The translations under genes and the position numbers were made by a program. The notes below the pieces were generated by a model. That model worked only from the letters and a program-made list of their open reading frames with translations, ran no database searches and was not told the DNA's origin. A stretch of 64,000 nucleotides of DNA from an uncultured Sphingomonadaceae bacterium. GTDB taxonomy: Bacteria > Pseudomonadota > Alphaproteobacteria > Sphingomonadales > Sphingomonadaceae. The DNA lies in the NCBI GenBank assembly GCA_947489315.1, contig CANLCX010000002.1:434001-498000 (forward strand). Reading direction: 5' to 3'. Shown here piece by piece: positions 1 through 9,050 of the stretch; the first letter of the stretch is position 1; the number at the start of each line of letters is the position of its first letter.

Positions 1-638
1 ACCCGCCAATCATTGTCACCGATGGTCAGGCTATCGCCCTCATCCATGCGGATATGTCCGATTGGCAGCTGCGAAACGGCGCGAGCAAAACGGCCCCAAC
101 CTCCTTCGCATTTTTCTTTGATCAACGCTTCATCCCATCCCGCGAAACGCCATTCATCAATCGCTTCTTGTGGAACATCTGCGCTGACGTCCGCCGTTAG
201 CATCCGTGCCAGTAGCCATTCGGTGCGATTCATATGCAGCGGCGCTTTGAAGCGGTTGGCGAGCCAACCAGCGCAACCGACATGGTCAGGATGGAAATGG
301 GTAACGACTATCTTGGTGGCCGTTTTTCCATTCAACCCAGTTTTAAATAGCGTTTTCCAAGATTCAATAACGGCGGGCATGAACAGACCAGTATCGACAA
401 TTGCGAAGCCGGGCGTTCCATCGGAGTGCACGTCATCCAATATCCAATTGTTGATATGCCCCAGCGGCCCCGGAACCGGCGTGCGGGTCCAGCCAATACC
501 GGGCATCAGTTCAAAATATTCGCCATATTTAGGCTCATAATCGCCGAGCGGATAGGTGAGTCCTTCGACTTCGATGGGATCGAAGCCATGATCGGCTAGC
601 GTTGCATCATAAGCAGGGGGTTTGGTTGGTGCATCCAT
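1..638 (-). CDS. MBL-fold metallo-hydrolase (partial, C-terminus off window)
   Basis: Translating the minus strand from the ATG at 638 gives 212 open residues that run off the left edge. A zinc-binding HFHPDH motif lies at about residues 114-119, after a beta strand reading KIVVT and a GFAIVDTG strand, which is the usual metallo-beta-lactamase-fold order. The family includes thioesterases, lactonases and glyoxalase-II-like hydrolases; the sequence does not say which. No in-frame ATG lies close upstream of 638. A perfect 16-bp palindrome sits 43 bp upstream of the start and may be an operator. Family call is firm; substrate unknown. Confidence 0.85.
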   Translation of the reverse strand, partial: MDAPTKPPAYDATLADHGFDPIEVEGLTYPLGDYEPKYGEYFELMPGIGWTRTPVPGPLGHINNWILDDVHSDGTPGFAIVDTGLFMPAVIESWKTLFKTGLNGKTATKIVVTHFHPDHVGCAGWLANRFKAPLHMNRTEWLLARMLTADVSADVPQEAIDEWRFAGWDEALIKEKCEGGWGRFARAVSQLPIGHIRMDEGDSLTIGDNDWR

Positions 639-680
639 AGGCCGACCATAGACATAGGCAGCGAACCGGCGCAACCAGAT

Positions 681-696
681 TTAACTGAACAGTTAA
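681..696. promoter_or_regulatory. Perfect palindrome, possible TetR-type operator
   Basis: TTAACTG-aa-CAGTTAA has 7-bp arms and a 2-bp centre. It lies 43 bp upstream of the metallo-hydrolase start in an AT-rich stretch, where a promoter and repressor site would be expected. No regulator gene is adjacent, so the binding protein is unknown. Confidence 0.4.
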
Positions 697-819
697 TTCT
701 GTTATCATAATATATGAGCGCGCTACTGTGCTCGCTCTTGATGCGGAGCCCATAGCCAATCGCGAGCGCAGCTATCCCAATCAAGTGAGGAGCGCTAAAC
801 CGTAGATTATGCTTAAAAC

Positions 820-1533
820 CTAGCTATCTTTAAATAGAGTCTCTGCAGTCAGATCTTCGGTAGCAATTTCACCTTCGCCGGACGCCTCGGCCAATGCGGC
901 CTCCGCATCTCGTTCGGCCTGCGCACGCTCTTCATGCAGCTCAGCAATAAGCGCTTCTTTGTCGCCACCCAATTTCTTGTCTTCAGGCACTTCAGGCTCA
1001 ATGCCGGCTTTTTTCGCTGCCTTTGCAACCACGGCGTCAAGTTCCCGCTGTGAGCAAAGCCCCAGAGTAACGGGGTCTTTGGGAACGATATTTGCAATAT
1101 TCCAATGCTCGCGATCACGGATCGCATTGATTGTCGTGCGAGTTGTACCGATCAACTTGCCAACCTGCGCGTCTGAAATTTCGGCATGATTGCGCAGCAA
1201 CCAAGCGATGCCATCGGGCTTATCCTGACGTTTGGATACCGGTGTATAGCGCGGACCTTTGGTGCGGCGGATCTGATCGGGTCCTTTTTGCAGCTTCATG
1301 CGATAGTTGGGATCCGCTTCGGCTTTGGCGATTTCCTCATTAGTCAATTCATGCGCTTGCACCGGATCGCGGCCAGTATATTTGGAACCGGCAAGATCAT
1401 CGGCCATCGCATTAACTTCTAGAATGTGAATACCGCAAAACTCAGCAATTTGTTCAAAGCTTAATCCGGTGTTATCCACCAGCCAGCTGGCGGTTGCGTG
1501 CTGCATGAGCGGAGTTGGGTTATCTTGGGCCAC
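820..1533 (-). CDS. trcR: Cell cycle transcriptional regulator TrcR (DUF1013)
   Basis: The 237-residue product matches the alphaproteobacterial DUF1013/TrcR family along its length. It has an N-terminal segment reading ATASWLVDNTGLSFEQIAEF, a middle region with a helix-turn-helix-like stretch (AQVGKLIGTTRTTINAIRDR, about residues 122-141) and an acidic, alanine-rich tail. Family members are conserved DNA-binding regulators. The start is a GTG at 1533 preceded by AAGGA; no better ATG exists at the family N-terminus. It lies alone behind the terminator of the upstream glycosyltransferase operon. Confidence 0.88.
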   Translation of the reverse strand: MAQDNPTPLMQHATASWLVDNTGLSFEQIAEFCGIHILEVNAMADDLAGSKYTGRDPVQAHELTNEEIAKAEADPNYRMKLQKGPDQIRRTKGPRYTPVSKRQDKPDGIAWLLRNHAEISDAQVGKLIGTTRTTINAIRDREHWNIANIVPKDPVTLGLCSQRELDAVVAKAAKKAGIEPEVPEDKKLGGDKEALIAELHEERAQAERDAEAALAEASGEGEIATEDLTAETLFKDS

Positions 1534-1547
1534 GGTGGCGTCCTTCT

Positions 1548-1586
1548 CAAAAAATAAGGGCCGCCCCTTTCGGGAGCGGCCTGTTG
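1548..1586 (-). terminator. Rho-independent terminator of the glycosyltransferase operon
   Basis: Read on the minus strand, GCCGCTCCC-GAAA-GGGGCGGC forms a GC-rich stem with a tetraloop, followed by CTTATTTTTT. It lies between the glycosyltransferase stop (1666) and the trcR start (1533), so it separates the two transcripts. Confidence 0.75.
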
Positions 1587-1665
1587 TTGAGGACTATGTA
1601 GGCGATATCGAAAGAGTCGGCAAGATATTTGGTCATCGCATGGCTTTTTGCCATGTTTTCTATGT

Positions 1666-2730
1666 TTAGACCCTCGCAAAAATGGCTTTGGCGATGAACC
1701 GGCGAGACAGATGCACCGTCGGATCCGGCTCCATCGGAACCAACCCATCTAGAAATTGGCGTGCACTTTCGCCCCAGTTGAAACGCGCGGCTCGTTTCAC
1801 ACAATCTTCCGGATGCAAATGTTGAGCCGCCGCAATGGCACGATTCAAATCATCGTCCATCGCTCCGCTTTTGGGCGTCAATATATCAATTGGACCAGTC
1901 ACAGGGAAAGCTGCGACCGGCGTGCCACAGGCCAGTGCTTCTATGAGAACAAGCCCAAATGTATCGGTCTTACTTGGAAATACGAAAACATCTGCGCCTG
2001 CATAACAACCCGCAAGCTCCCGCCCCGATTTACGGCCGAGAAAATGCGCCTCTGGATAGGTACTACTAAGATCATGAAGGGCCGGGCCATCGCCAACAAC
2101 CACCTTGCTACCGGGTTGATCCGTTTTCAGAAACGTTTCGATATTTTTCTCAACCGCAACCCGCCCGACATAGAGTTGGATCGGGCGCAGCAGATTTTCA
2201 AACATCTTTGGCGCGGTCGCCTTCGGGGAAAAATTATCGAGGTCAACGCCACGGCTCCAGTGATGCACTTGCGGCAGTTGTTCGCCGATCAATTGCTGTC
2301 GGACGCTGTTGGTGGATACCATGATCGCTTGAGCGGCGCTGTGGAACCAGCGGATATAGCGCCAGAAAATCCGTGGTGACAAATGCGTTCGCTTGGCAAG
2401 ATATTCTGGGAATTGCGTGTGATAGGCCGTTGTAAAAATGCGGTTGTTTCGGCAGCACCAGCGCCTTGCCGACAAACAGAGCGGTCCCTCTGTTGCCAGA
2501 TGAACGGCGTCCGCATCAAATTCGGCAATGCGACGCCCAACGCTGCGCGCCCGCGTTATGGCCAAGCGGATTTCCGGATAGCTTGGCGCAGCGAAGGAGC
2601 GATATTGATCAGGCGAGATAACCAGTATCTCATGTCCCCAATTGCGTAATATACCAATAACTGTCTCAAGCGTCCGGACAACACCGTTGACCTGAGGATG
2701 CCAAGCATCTGTGACCAGAGCGATTTTCAT
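1666..2730 (-). CDS. Glycosyltransferase family 4 (GT-B) protein
   Basis: The 354-residue product starts MKIALVTDAWHPQVNGV, typical of mannosyl/glucosyl GT4 enzymes of the MgtA/PimB type, with the glycine-rich loop after the first beta strand. The C-terminal half has LYVGRVAVEKNI and the E-x7-E-type nucleotide-sugar motif region (FPSKTDTFGLVLIEALACG, about residues 260-278). It probably transfers a sugar to a lipid or glycan at the cytoplasmic membrane. The ATG overlaps the stop of the upstream phosphoesterase by 4 bp, so the two are translationally coupled. Donor and acceptor are not known. Confidence 0.88.
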   Translation of the reverse strand: MKIALVTDAWHPQVNGVVRTLETVIGILRNWGHEILVISPDQYRSFAAPSYPEIRLAITRARSVGRRIAEFDADAVHLATEGPLCLSARRWCCRNNRIFTTAYHTQFPEYLAKRTHLSPRIFWRYIRWFHSAAQAIMVSTNSVRQQLIGEQLPQVHHWSRGVDLDNFSPKATAPKMFENLLRPIQLYVGRVAVEKNIETFLKTDQPGSKVVVGDGPALHDLSSTYPEAHFLGRKSGRELAGCYAGADVFVFPSKTDTFGLVLIEALACGTPVAAFPVTGPIDILTPKSGAMDDDLNRAIAAAQHLHPEDCVKRAARFNWGESARQFLDGLVPMEPDPTVHLSRRFIAKAIFARV

Positions 2731-3641
2731 GCCGCTTGCCCCAGATCACCTTTTATCGTTTCCAGTTTTACCGGTTGATCGCGTCGAGCGTCTCGGGCGG
2801 CAATTTCATCCGCCCAGTGCAATATTTCCATCGTACCGTCATCGCATTCCACCAATGCTGTACAGCCTTCGACCCAATCGCCATCATTATAATATTCAAT
2901 GCCCTTAATCTCGCGCATTTCGGCGGTGTGGATATGGCCACAAACAACCCCATCAACGCCGCGACTGCCCGCCGCCTTGGCGACCAATTCCTCAAAACGT
3001 CCGATGAATTCAACCGCATTTTTGACTTTATGTTTGGCGACTTTTGACAGCGACCAATAAGGCAATCCCATACGGCCTCTGACTTTATTGACCAACCAGT
3101 TGAGCCGCATCAGCACCGTATATGCTGTATCACCCGCAAAGGCGAGCCAACGATGTGCCAGCATAACCGTGTCAAATTCGTCGCCATGCATCACTAACAA
3201 CCGCCGCCCGTCAGCAGTTTCGTGAATGGCCGACCGGCGTATTTCAACGCCGCCAAAATTCAGCCCGGTAAACTGCCGGAACATTTCATCATGATTGCCG
3301 GGAATATAGACAATCCGTGTGTCACGTTTCGCACGTTTCAAAATCCGCCAGATGATATCATTATGCCCATCCGGCCAGTAGAATTTCTTCTTCAATCGCC
3401 AGCCATCGATAATATCACCAACCAGATAGAGCGTATCGCTATCCACATGATCAAGGAAATCGATCAGCATGTCAGCATTGCAGCCGCGCGTGCCAAGGTG
3501 AATGTCGGAAATCCAAATTGTTCGGTAACGCGTCCGATCCATCGGATTGACCTGAGGTCGCCGCGTTAGTCGCGTTTCATAGCGATCCACTTCCAGCAAA
3601 GGGATATCAGAGGCGGAAATTGGCGGAAACTGTTTGGCCAT
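2727..3641 (-). CDS. LpxH-like metallophosphoesterase (UDP-2,3-diacylglucosamine diphosphatase family)
   Basis: All calcineurin-like metal motifs are visible: SDIHLG, GDIIDGW, PGNHDE, MHGDEFD and CGHIHTA, in order over 304 residues. Members of this branch are annotated as UDP-2,3-diacylglucosamine diphosphatases, which make lipid X in lipid A synthesis, but many sphingomonad homologues have no tested substrate. The gene is 4-bp overlapped with the GT4 gene, which supports a role in envelope glycolipid synthesis. The start is placed at the ATG at 3641 (a GTG precedes it) behind a GGGAG ribosome site. Confidence 0.85.
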   Translation of the reverse strand: MAKQFPPISASDIPLLEVDRYETRLTRRPQVNPMDRTRYRTIWISDIHLGTRGCNADMLIDFLDHVDSDTLYLVGDIIDGWRLKKKFYWPDGHNDIIWRILKRAKRDTRIVYIPGNHDEMFRQFTGLNFGGVEIRRSAIHETADGRRLLVMHGDEFDTVMLAHRWLAFAGDTAYTVLMRLNWLVNKVRGRMGLPYWSLSKVAKHKVKNAVEFIGRFEELVAKAAGSRGVDGVVCGHIHTAEMREIKGIEYYNDGDWVEGCTALVECDDGTMEILHWADEIAARDARRDQPVKLETIKGDLGQAA

Positions 3642-3751
3642 CACTTTGCTCCCAAGGAAACATCCATGGGTGCAGTCTATAACCTGCGTTTGTGACAGGA
3701 TGATTCCCGTTTTATGACCCTTTATTTACAATAGCGGGCAGGTTTCTAGCG

Positions 3752-4174
3752 CTATCGCGCCAAATAGTCTCGCAGACGTTCTTGCAAATGCGGCACGGCT
3801 TCGTCGCTCTGCAGAAAGTCTGTCACAGCCATGGTTTGCCAATGCTGACCCTCATCACCAAAGACGATTCCAGCAACTTGTGTACGCGACAGGCGCCCAA
3901 CAAAGAACAACGCCCGCCGACTGCTTGATCCCCGCCAATTTTCATAATGTTGGACATAGTCAAGAGCAGTGACATCAACCCTTATGCCAAATTCTTCATA
4001 GGTTTCCCGGGCGACGCAAGCTGCTCCACTTTCCCCATTTTCGCGACCACCGCCGGGAAGATCCCACATATCAGGGAACGGGATGTCAGGCTTATTATCG
4101 CGGCGATAGACGAGCAATTGATCATCAACAAATAACGCCACTTTTGCGCCGTGAAAGTCGATGTTCTCGTCCAT
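3752..4174 (-). CDS. NUDIX hydrolase
   Basis: This 140-residue protein carries a complete Nudix box at about residues 41-63 (GGRENGE, then RETYEEFGI, fitting G-x5-E-x7-RE-x2-EE-x-G). It should hydrolyse a nucleoside diphosphate linked to another group. It begins 1 bp after the stop of the quinone oxidoreductase gene, so the two form an operon. The specific substrate cannot be inferred. Confidence 0.88.
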   Translation of the reverse strand: MDENIDFHGAKVALFVDDQLLVYRRDNKPDIPFPDMWDLPGGGRENGESGAACVARETYEEFGIRVDVTALDYVQHYENWRGSSSRRALFFVGRLSRTQVAGIVFGDEGQHWQTMAVTDFLQSDEAVPHLQERLRDYLAR

Positions 4175-4175
4175 C

Positions 4176-5186
4176 TTAACTCACCTTGAGTATAATCTTC
4201 CCGATATGATCGCCAGCTTCCATATGCGCATGCGCTTTGGCTGCGTCGGCAAGTGCGAAACTCTCGTCCATTACCGGCTTCAACTTGCCGGCTTCGATAT
4301 CGGGCCAGACATTACGATAAAGTTCGTCCGCCAGCAGTGATTTGCGATCAGCCGATTGCGGACGCAGCGTTGATCCGGTGAGCGTCAGCCGCTTCATCAT
4401 GATTTGCGCCATATTGAGCGTTGCGGTCATTCCGCCCTGGACCGCTATGGTGACGTGCCGCCCATCTACTTTCAAGCAATTGAGGTTCCGCGGTACATAA
4501 TCGCCCGCGACCATATCCAGGACGACTTCGACGCCCTGCCCGCCGGTGATTTTATTGACCTCTTCAACAAAATCTTGCGTTTTATAGTTGATCGCATGAT
4601 CTGCTCCGATGCTCTTGGCCGCCGTGCATTTCTGATCAGAGCCGCATGTCACGATAACCTTCAAGCCGAATAGCTTTCCAAGCATTATAGCCATGGTGCC
4701 AATGCCACTGGTGCCGCCATGGACGAGTACAGTTTCATCTTCTCGCGCAAAACCGCGATTGAACAGGTTGCTCCAAACGGTGAAGAGAGTCTCTGGCAAG
4801 GCCGCCGCTTCTTCCATTGTCAGGCTGTCGGGGACAGGAAGGCATTGCCCGGCCGGTGCGACGCAAAATTCCGCATAGCCGCCGCCATTTGTGAGCGCGC
4901 ATATCTTACGGCCTATCCACTCGGGTTCGACGCCTTTGCCCAAGGCGACGACGGTGCCGGACACTTCTAGGCCGGGTAAGGGTGATGCTCCGGGAGGAGC
5001 AGGATAGAGCCCCATACGTTGCACCACATCGGGCCGGTTCACGCCGGCGGCAGCCACTTTGATCAACACTTCTCCGGCAGCTGGTTCGGGCAAAGCCATA
5101 GTTTGCGGCTTTAACACCTCTGGGCCACCCGGTTCACTGATCGCGATGGCCGTCATTTCCGACTGCAAAACTTCTGATACTGTCAT
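4176..5186 (-). CDS. NAD(P)H-quinone oxidoreductase, PIG3/MDR family
   Basis: The 336-residue zinc-free medium-chain dehydrogenase starts TAIAISEPGGPEVL and has the GroES-like N-terminal half plus a Rossmann half with VHGGTSGIGTMAI (about residues 154-166). The order and length fit the PIG3-type NAD(P)H quinone oxidoreductases, which reduce quinones or aldehyde-type compounds using NADPH. The ATG at 5186 has AGGGG upstream; an internal ATG at 5156 is an alternative start. It is followed directly by the NUDIX gene. Confidence 0.9.
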   Translation of the reverse strand: MTVSEVLQSEMTAIAISEPGGPEVLKPQTMALPEPAAGEVLIKVAAAGVNRPDVVQRMGLYPAPPGASPLPGLEVSGTVVALGKGVEPEWIGRKICALTNGGGYAEFCVAPAGQCLPVPDSLTMEEAAALPETLFTVWSNLFNRGFAREDETVLVHGGTSGIGTMAIMLGKLFGLKVIVTCGSDQKCTAAKSIGADHAINYKTQDFVEEVNKITGGQGVEVVLDMVAGDYVPRNLNCLKVDGRHVTIAVQGGMTATLNMAQIMMKRLTLTGSTLRPQSADRKSLLADELYRNVWPDIEAGKLKPVMDESFALADAAKAHAHMEAGDHIGKIILKVS

Positions 5187-5318
5187 GGCTTGCCCCTAAT
5201 TATCCCAGAAACGCCTAGCTGTCCGGCGCTCATTCTTATCCGACATCCTTATTGACAGCAAAGCCGTGCCGGTCAACATTAGCGAAGCAAATGGCCGAAA
5301 AAGACAGGATAAATTTAC

Positions 5319-5519
5319 ATGAACGAAGATGATGATCTGCCGCGCAACGCCAATGATCCGCTCAGTTTGCTAGCAAAGCAAGACTTGGATCCTTTTTCTG
5401 TCGATGAGCTGGAACAGCGAATAACGATCCTAAAAAATGAAATAAGCCGCTGTGAAGCCAAGAAAAGCTTCGCAGTATCCCACCGTGCCGATGCCGATAG
5501 CCTATTCAAAAAGACTTAA
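5319..5519 (+). CDS. DUF1192 family small protein
   Basis: This 66-residue acidic protein has DDLPRNANDPLSLLAKQDLD followed by an S(V)DEL-E-RI heptad helix (ELEQRITILKNEISRCEAKK), the hallmark layout of alphaproteobacterial DUF1192. Members are short coiled-coil proteins of unknown function. It stands alone, divergent from the quinone oxidoreductase gene. Confidence 0.85.
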   Translation: MNEDDDLPRNANDPLSLLAKQDLDPFSVDELEQRITILKNEISRCEAKKSFAVSHRADADSLFKKT

Positions 5520-5783
5520 ATTCTGAGGCTCTGGTAAGGATTTGTTAACCCTATATCTTAATAGTTAGATTTAAGTTGATCCGACTTGGACCGTTTAGGA
5601 GAAGACGCGAGAAAATTCGCATAACCTTGGCTCAACACAGGCTGTTCTTCGGATAGGCCCTTGATGTTTTTTGGGTTACGCATAGATTAAGAAGGAAGCC
5701 GAATAGTTAAGGTCAGAAGGAAACCGGACCTCATGGTCATTCGGCTACCGGGACAACCAAATGTCCCATCAAGGAGTAAATAC

Positions 5784-8105
5784 ATGCCTTCATTCGCAGA
5801 ATCACTGGAAAAGACCCTTCATCAAGCGCTGAAAAATGCAGCTGATCGGTCTCATGAATATGCGACTCTCGAACATCTCCTTCTAGCATTAATTGATGAT
5901 GGTGACGCGTCTCAAGTCATGAACGCCTGTGGCGTTGATCTAGGCGAGCTTGAAGATGCAGTGGTGCTTTATCTCGACAGCGAACTTGACTCTCTAAAAG
6001 TTGAAAAATCCATTGATCCATCCCCAACATCGGGCTTCCAACGCGTTGTGCAGCGCGCGATTCTGCATGTACAGTCGTCCGGAAAAGACGAAGTTACAGG
6101 TGCCAACGTGCTGGTGGCCCTCTTCTCTGAACGCGAAAGCTATGCAGTCTATTTCCTTCAGCAACAGGATATGAGCCGTCTGGATGCTGTCAGCTTTATC
6201 AGTCACGGCGTCGGCAAAGGCGGACAATCCATTGATCCTGCCGAACTATCCGGCAGCGACGAGGGTGACGAGAAGAAAGAAGCGAAGAGCAAAAAAGAAA
6301 CTGCGCTCGACCAGTTTACCGTAAACTTGAACGAAAAAGCCAAAGATGGTCGGATCGATCCGCTGATCGGTCGCCAGGCCGAAGTTGATCGCACCGTACA
6401 AATCTTGTGCCGTCGGTCCAAAAATAACCCGCTTTATGTGGGTGAGCCAGGCGTCGGGAAAACCGCTATTGCAGAAGGCCTGGCCCTCCGCATTATCGAA
6501 GAAAATGTTCCCGATGTGTTGAAACCAGCAGTTATCTATTCGCTGGACATGGGTTCCTTGCTCGCTGGGACGCGTTATCGCGGCGATTTTGAGGAGCGGT
6601 TGAAACAGGTTGTTTCCGAGCTTGAAAAAATGCCGGACGCAATCTTGTTTATTGACGAAATTCACACGGTAATCGGTGCTGGAGCAACCAGTGGCGGGGC
6701 AATGGATGCATCGAACCTGCTGAAACCGGCCTTGTCCGGCGGCATTATTCGCTGCATCGGTTCGACCACCTATAAAGAGTTCCGCAATCATTTCGAAAAG
6801 GATCGGGCTCTGTTGCGCCGGTTCCAGAAAATTGACGTCAACGAACCAAGTGTCGAGGACACAATAAAAATTCTCGCTGGTCTGCGTTCCGCATTCGAAG
6901 AGCATCATAATGTACGCTACGCACCTGACGCCCTAAAATCAGCCGTGGAGCTCTCGACGCGTTACATAAATGACCGCAAATTGCCGGATAAAGCCATTGA
7001 CGTGATCGATGAAGTGGGCGCGATGCAGATGCTGTTACCACCTTCACGTCGCAAGAAGATGATCACGACCAAGGATATTGAAGCGGTTATTGCCACCATG
7101 GCACGCATCCCGCCCAAATCCGTATCGAAAGATGACAAGAAAACGCTCGAAAGTCTCGACAGAGATCTCAAGCGCGTTGTCTTCGGTCAAAATGCAGCCA
7201 TTGAAAAGCTATCGAGCGCTATAAAGCTGTCTCGTGCTGGTCTTCGCGAACCAGACAAGCCGATTGGTAACTATCTGTTCTCCGGCCCCACTGGCGTTGG
7301 TAAAACGGAGGTTGCGCGGCAATTGTCATCGATCATGGGCATCCCGCTGAAACGCTTTGACATGTCCGAATATATGGAGCGCCACAGCGTCTCCCGTCTA
7401 ATCGGCGCGCCTCCGGGCTATGTTGGCTATGATCAGGGTGGATTGCTCACCGATGCTATCGATCAAAACCCGCATTGTGTGCTGTTGCTAGATGAGATTG
7501 AGAAAGCCCATCCAGATCTGTTCAACATCCTGTTGCAGGTCATGGATAATGGCAAGTTGACCGATCACCATGGCAAGACTGTCGATTTCCGCAATGTGAT
7601 CTTGATCATGACCACCAATGCCGGCGCGTCAGATATGGCGAAAGAAGGCATAGGCTTTGGTGATGTATCCAAAGAGGATGCAAGCGATGAAGCGGTGAAG
7701 AAAATGTTCACCCCTGAATTCCGCAATCGTCTGGATGCGATTGTCCCCTTTGCCTATCTGCCACCTGAAGTTGTCTCACGGGTCGTCGAGAAGTTTATTC
7801 TGGAGCTGGAATTGCAGCTGGCGGATCAGAACGTCCACATCACGCTGGACGAAGATGCGCAGGCGTGGCTCACCGAACGCGGATATGACAAGCTCTATGG
7901 TGCGCGCCCAATGGGTCGGTTGATCCAAGAGAAGATCAAGCAACCATTGGCCGAGGAATTGCTGTTCGGCAAGCTGGTCAATGGCGGCGAGGTTAAGGTG
8001 CATCTGAAGGACAATGCGCTGACTTTTGAAGTCACACCGGCAGCGCCCGCCAGCAAAAAGAAGAAATCGGCACCGAAGAAAAAAGCGCCAAGCAAAAGCA
8101 AGTAA
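5784..8105 (+). CDS. clpA: ATP-dependent Clp protease ATP-binding subunit ClpA
   Basis: The 773-residue product has an N-terminal Clp repeat domain (MPSFAESLEKTLHQAL onward) and two AAA+ modules. Walker A GEPGVGKT (about residue 219) and Walker B ILFIDEIHT mark D1; GPTGVGKTE (about residue 501) and LLLDEIEKAHPD mark D2. It unfolds substrates for ClpP. The start at 5784 follows AAGGAG and matches the ClpA N-terminus; a 17-residue upstream extension is unlikely. The tail after about residue 755 is an unusual lysine-rich stretch (KKKKSAPKKKAPSKSK). clpS, often found just upstream of clpA, is not present here. Confidence 0.96.
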   Translation: MPSFAESLEKTLHQALKNAADRSHEYATLEHLLLALIDDGDASQVMNACGVDLGELEDAVVLYLDSELDSLKVEKSIDPSPTSGFQRVVQRAILHVQSSGKDEVTGANVLVALFSERESYAVYFLQQQDMSRLDAVSFISHGVGKGGQSIDPAELSGSDEGDEKKEAKSKKETALDQFTVNLNEKAKDGRIDPLIGRQAEVDRTVQILCRRSKNNPLYVGEPGVGKTAIAEGLALRIIEENVPDVLKPAVIYSLDMGSLLAGTRYRGDFEERLKQVVSELEKMPDAILFIDEIHTVIGAGATSGGAMDASNLLKPALSGGIIRCIGSTTYKEFRNHFEKDRALLRRFQKIDVNEPSVEDTIKILAGLRSAFEEHHNVRYAPDALKSAVELSTRYINDRKLPDKAIDVIDEVGAMQMLLPPSRRKKMITTKDIEAVIATMARIPPKSVSKDDKKTLESLDRDLKRVVFGQNAAIEKLSSAIKLSRAGLREPDKPIGNYLFSGPTGVGKTEVARQLSSIMGIPLKRFDMSEYMERHSVSRLIGAPPGYVGYDQGGLLTDAIDQNPHCVLLLDEIEKAHPDLFNILLQVMDNGKLTDHHGKTVDFRNVILIMTTNAGASDMAKEGIGFGDVSKEDASDEAVKKMFTPEFRNRLDAIVPFAYLPPEVVSRVVEKFILELELQLADQNVHITLDEDAQAWLTERGYDKLYGARPMGRLIQEKIKQPLAEELLFGKLVNGGEVKVHLKDNALTFEVTPAAPASKKKKSAPKKKAPSKSK

Positions 8106-8150
8106 CTTCCCTTCAAAAGCGCGGTCCAACCCGTGCACCCAAAATACGAA

Positions 8151-8180
8151 ACGGCGTGACTGGTCTCACGCCGTTTTTTT
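8151..8180 (+). terminator. Rho-independent terminator of clpA
   Basis: ACGGCGTGA-ctggtc-TCACGCCGT is a perfect 9-bp stem followed by a run of seven T. It lies 45 bp after the clpA stop. Confidence 0.9.
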
Positions 8181-8234
8181 GTGTGCGTGATTGAAACGCT
8201 CAAATTTGCTATATTCGGGGCGAGGAGAGAGAGA

Positions 8235-8957
8235 ATGGCTTATTTTCAGGGATTCATCGTTCCCGTTCCCGAAACCAATAGGGAATCCTATTTAAAGATA
8301 GCGCGCGAGTCTGTGCCGCTTTTTACTGATTATGGCGCTCAACGGATTGTCGAATGTTGGGGATGCGATGTACCGCGAGGCGAAATTACCGATATGTATG
8401 GAGCGGTGAATGCCGAGAAGAGTGAAAATATCGTGTTCTCCTGGATCGATTGGGGGACAAAGGAAGGATTTTATAAGGCTCATCGTGACATGGGGAGCGA
8501 CGAACGGATGGAGGAACCCTCAGAAATGCCGTTTGACGGCATGCGGATGATCTATTCAGGCTTTGAAATAGTCGGTGAGAGCGGGACAAGTGGCCCAACC
8601 GGTTATGTTCAAGGATATGTCGCTCCGGTCCCAAAAGAAAAGCGCGAAGCCTTTGCCGATATGTGCAAGGCGATGCGTGATATAGCAATTGACAATGGCG
8701 CACTGCACGCCGTCGATGGATGGGCAGCGGGGATAAAGAATGGCACGGTTACCGATTTCAAACAGGCTGTTAAGGCTGAAGCAGGCGAAGCTATCGCTTT
8801 CGGTTATGCGGAATGGCCTTCCAAAGACGCTTTTGACCAGGGCTCGGTAAAGATGCGTGAGGACGCGCGCATGCCGTCGCCGGGTGCAGATATGCCGATG
8901 GATGGAAAGCGCCTGATCTATGGTGGGTTTGAGGTCATGCTCGACACTGGTTCTTAA
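8235..8957 (+). CDS. Tandem DUF1428 protein
   Basis: The 240-residue protein consists of two DUF1428 units, about residues 1-115 and 121-237. Both begin with (Y)FQGFIVPVP or YVQGYVAPVP and end with MPFDGMRMIYSGFE or MPMDGKRLIYGGFE. Single-unit members are about 117 residues, so this is an internal duplication or fusion of a dimeric ferredoxin-like fold. Function is unknown. The ATG at 8235 follows GAGGAGAG; an 18-residue upstream extension is less likely. Confidence 0.88.
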   Translation: MAYFQGFIVPVPETNRESYLKIARESVPLFTDYGAQRIVECWGCDVPRGEITDMYGAVNAEKSENIVFSWIDWGTKEGFYKAHRDMGSDERMEEPSEMPFDGMRMIYSGFEIVGESGTSGPTGYVQGYVAPVPKEKREAFADMCKAMRDIAIDNGALHAVDGWAAGIKNGTVTDFKQAVKAEAGEAIAFGYAEWPSKDAFDQGSVKMREDARMPSPGADMPMDGKRLIYGGFEVMLDTGS

Positions 8958-8976
8958 TAAACGTGAACTTTTTAAA

Positions 8977-9004
8977 CCCTCCTGACAATATGCTGTCAGG
9001 AGGG
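8977..9004. terminator. Perfect 11-bp hairpin after the DUF1428 gene
   Basis: CCCTCCTGACA-atatgc-TGTCAGGAGGG is a perfect 11-bp stem 19 bp past the stop. It lacks a downstream T tract on the plus strand, so termination may be weak or depend on other factors. Confidence 0.55.
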
Positions 9005-9050
9005 CTATGGCATAGCGAACTTGTCCCCAACAACAAGCAGGAGCAAGTTA

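Noticed and set aside
13-540. Plus-strand open frame of 175 codons
   Set aside because: It is antisense to the metallo-hydrolase, whose zinc motif is clear on the minus strand.
596-784. Minus-strand 62-codon frame upstream of the metallo-hydrolase
   Set aside because: Overlaps the start of the metallo-hydrolase in another frame, spans its palindrome, and has no recognised domain.
1756-2379. Plus-strand 207-codon frame
   Set aside because: Antisense to the glycosyltransferase; no domain and no ribosome site.
5520-5783. Possible CtrA or heat-shock promoter before clpA
   Set aside because: TTAA pairs are 9 bp apart rather than 7, and no convincing heat-shock boxes could be placed by eye.
6246-6908. 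Minus-strand 220-codon frame
   Set aside because: Lies wholly inside clpA on the opposite strand.
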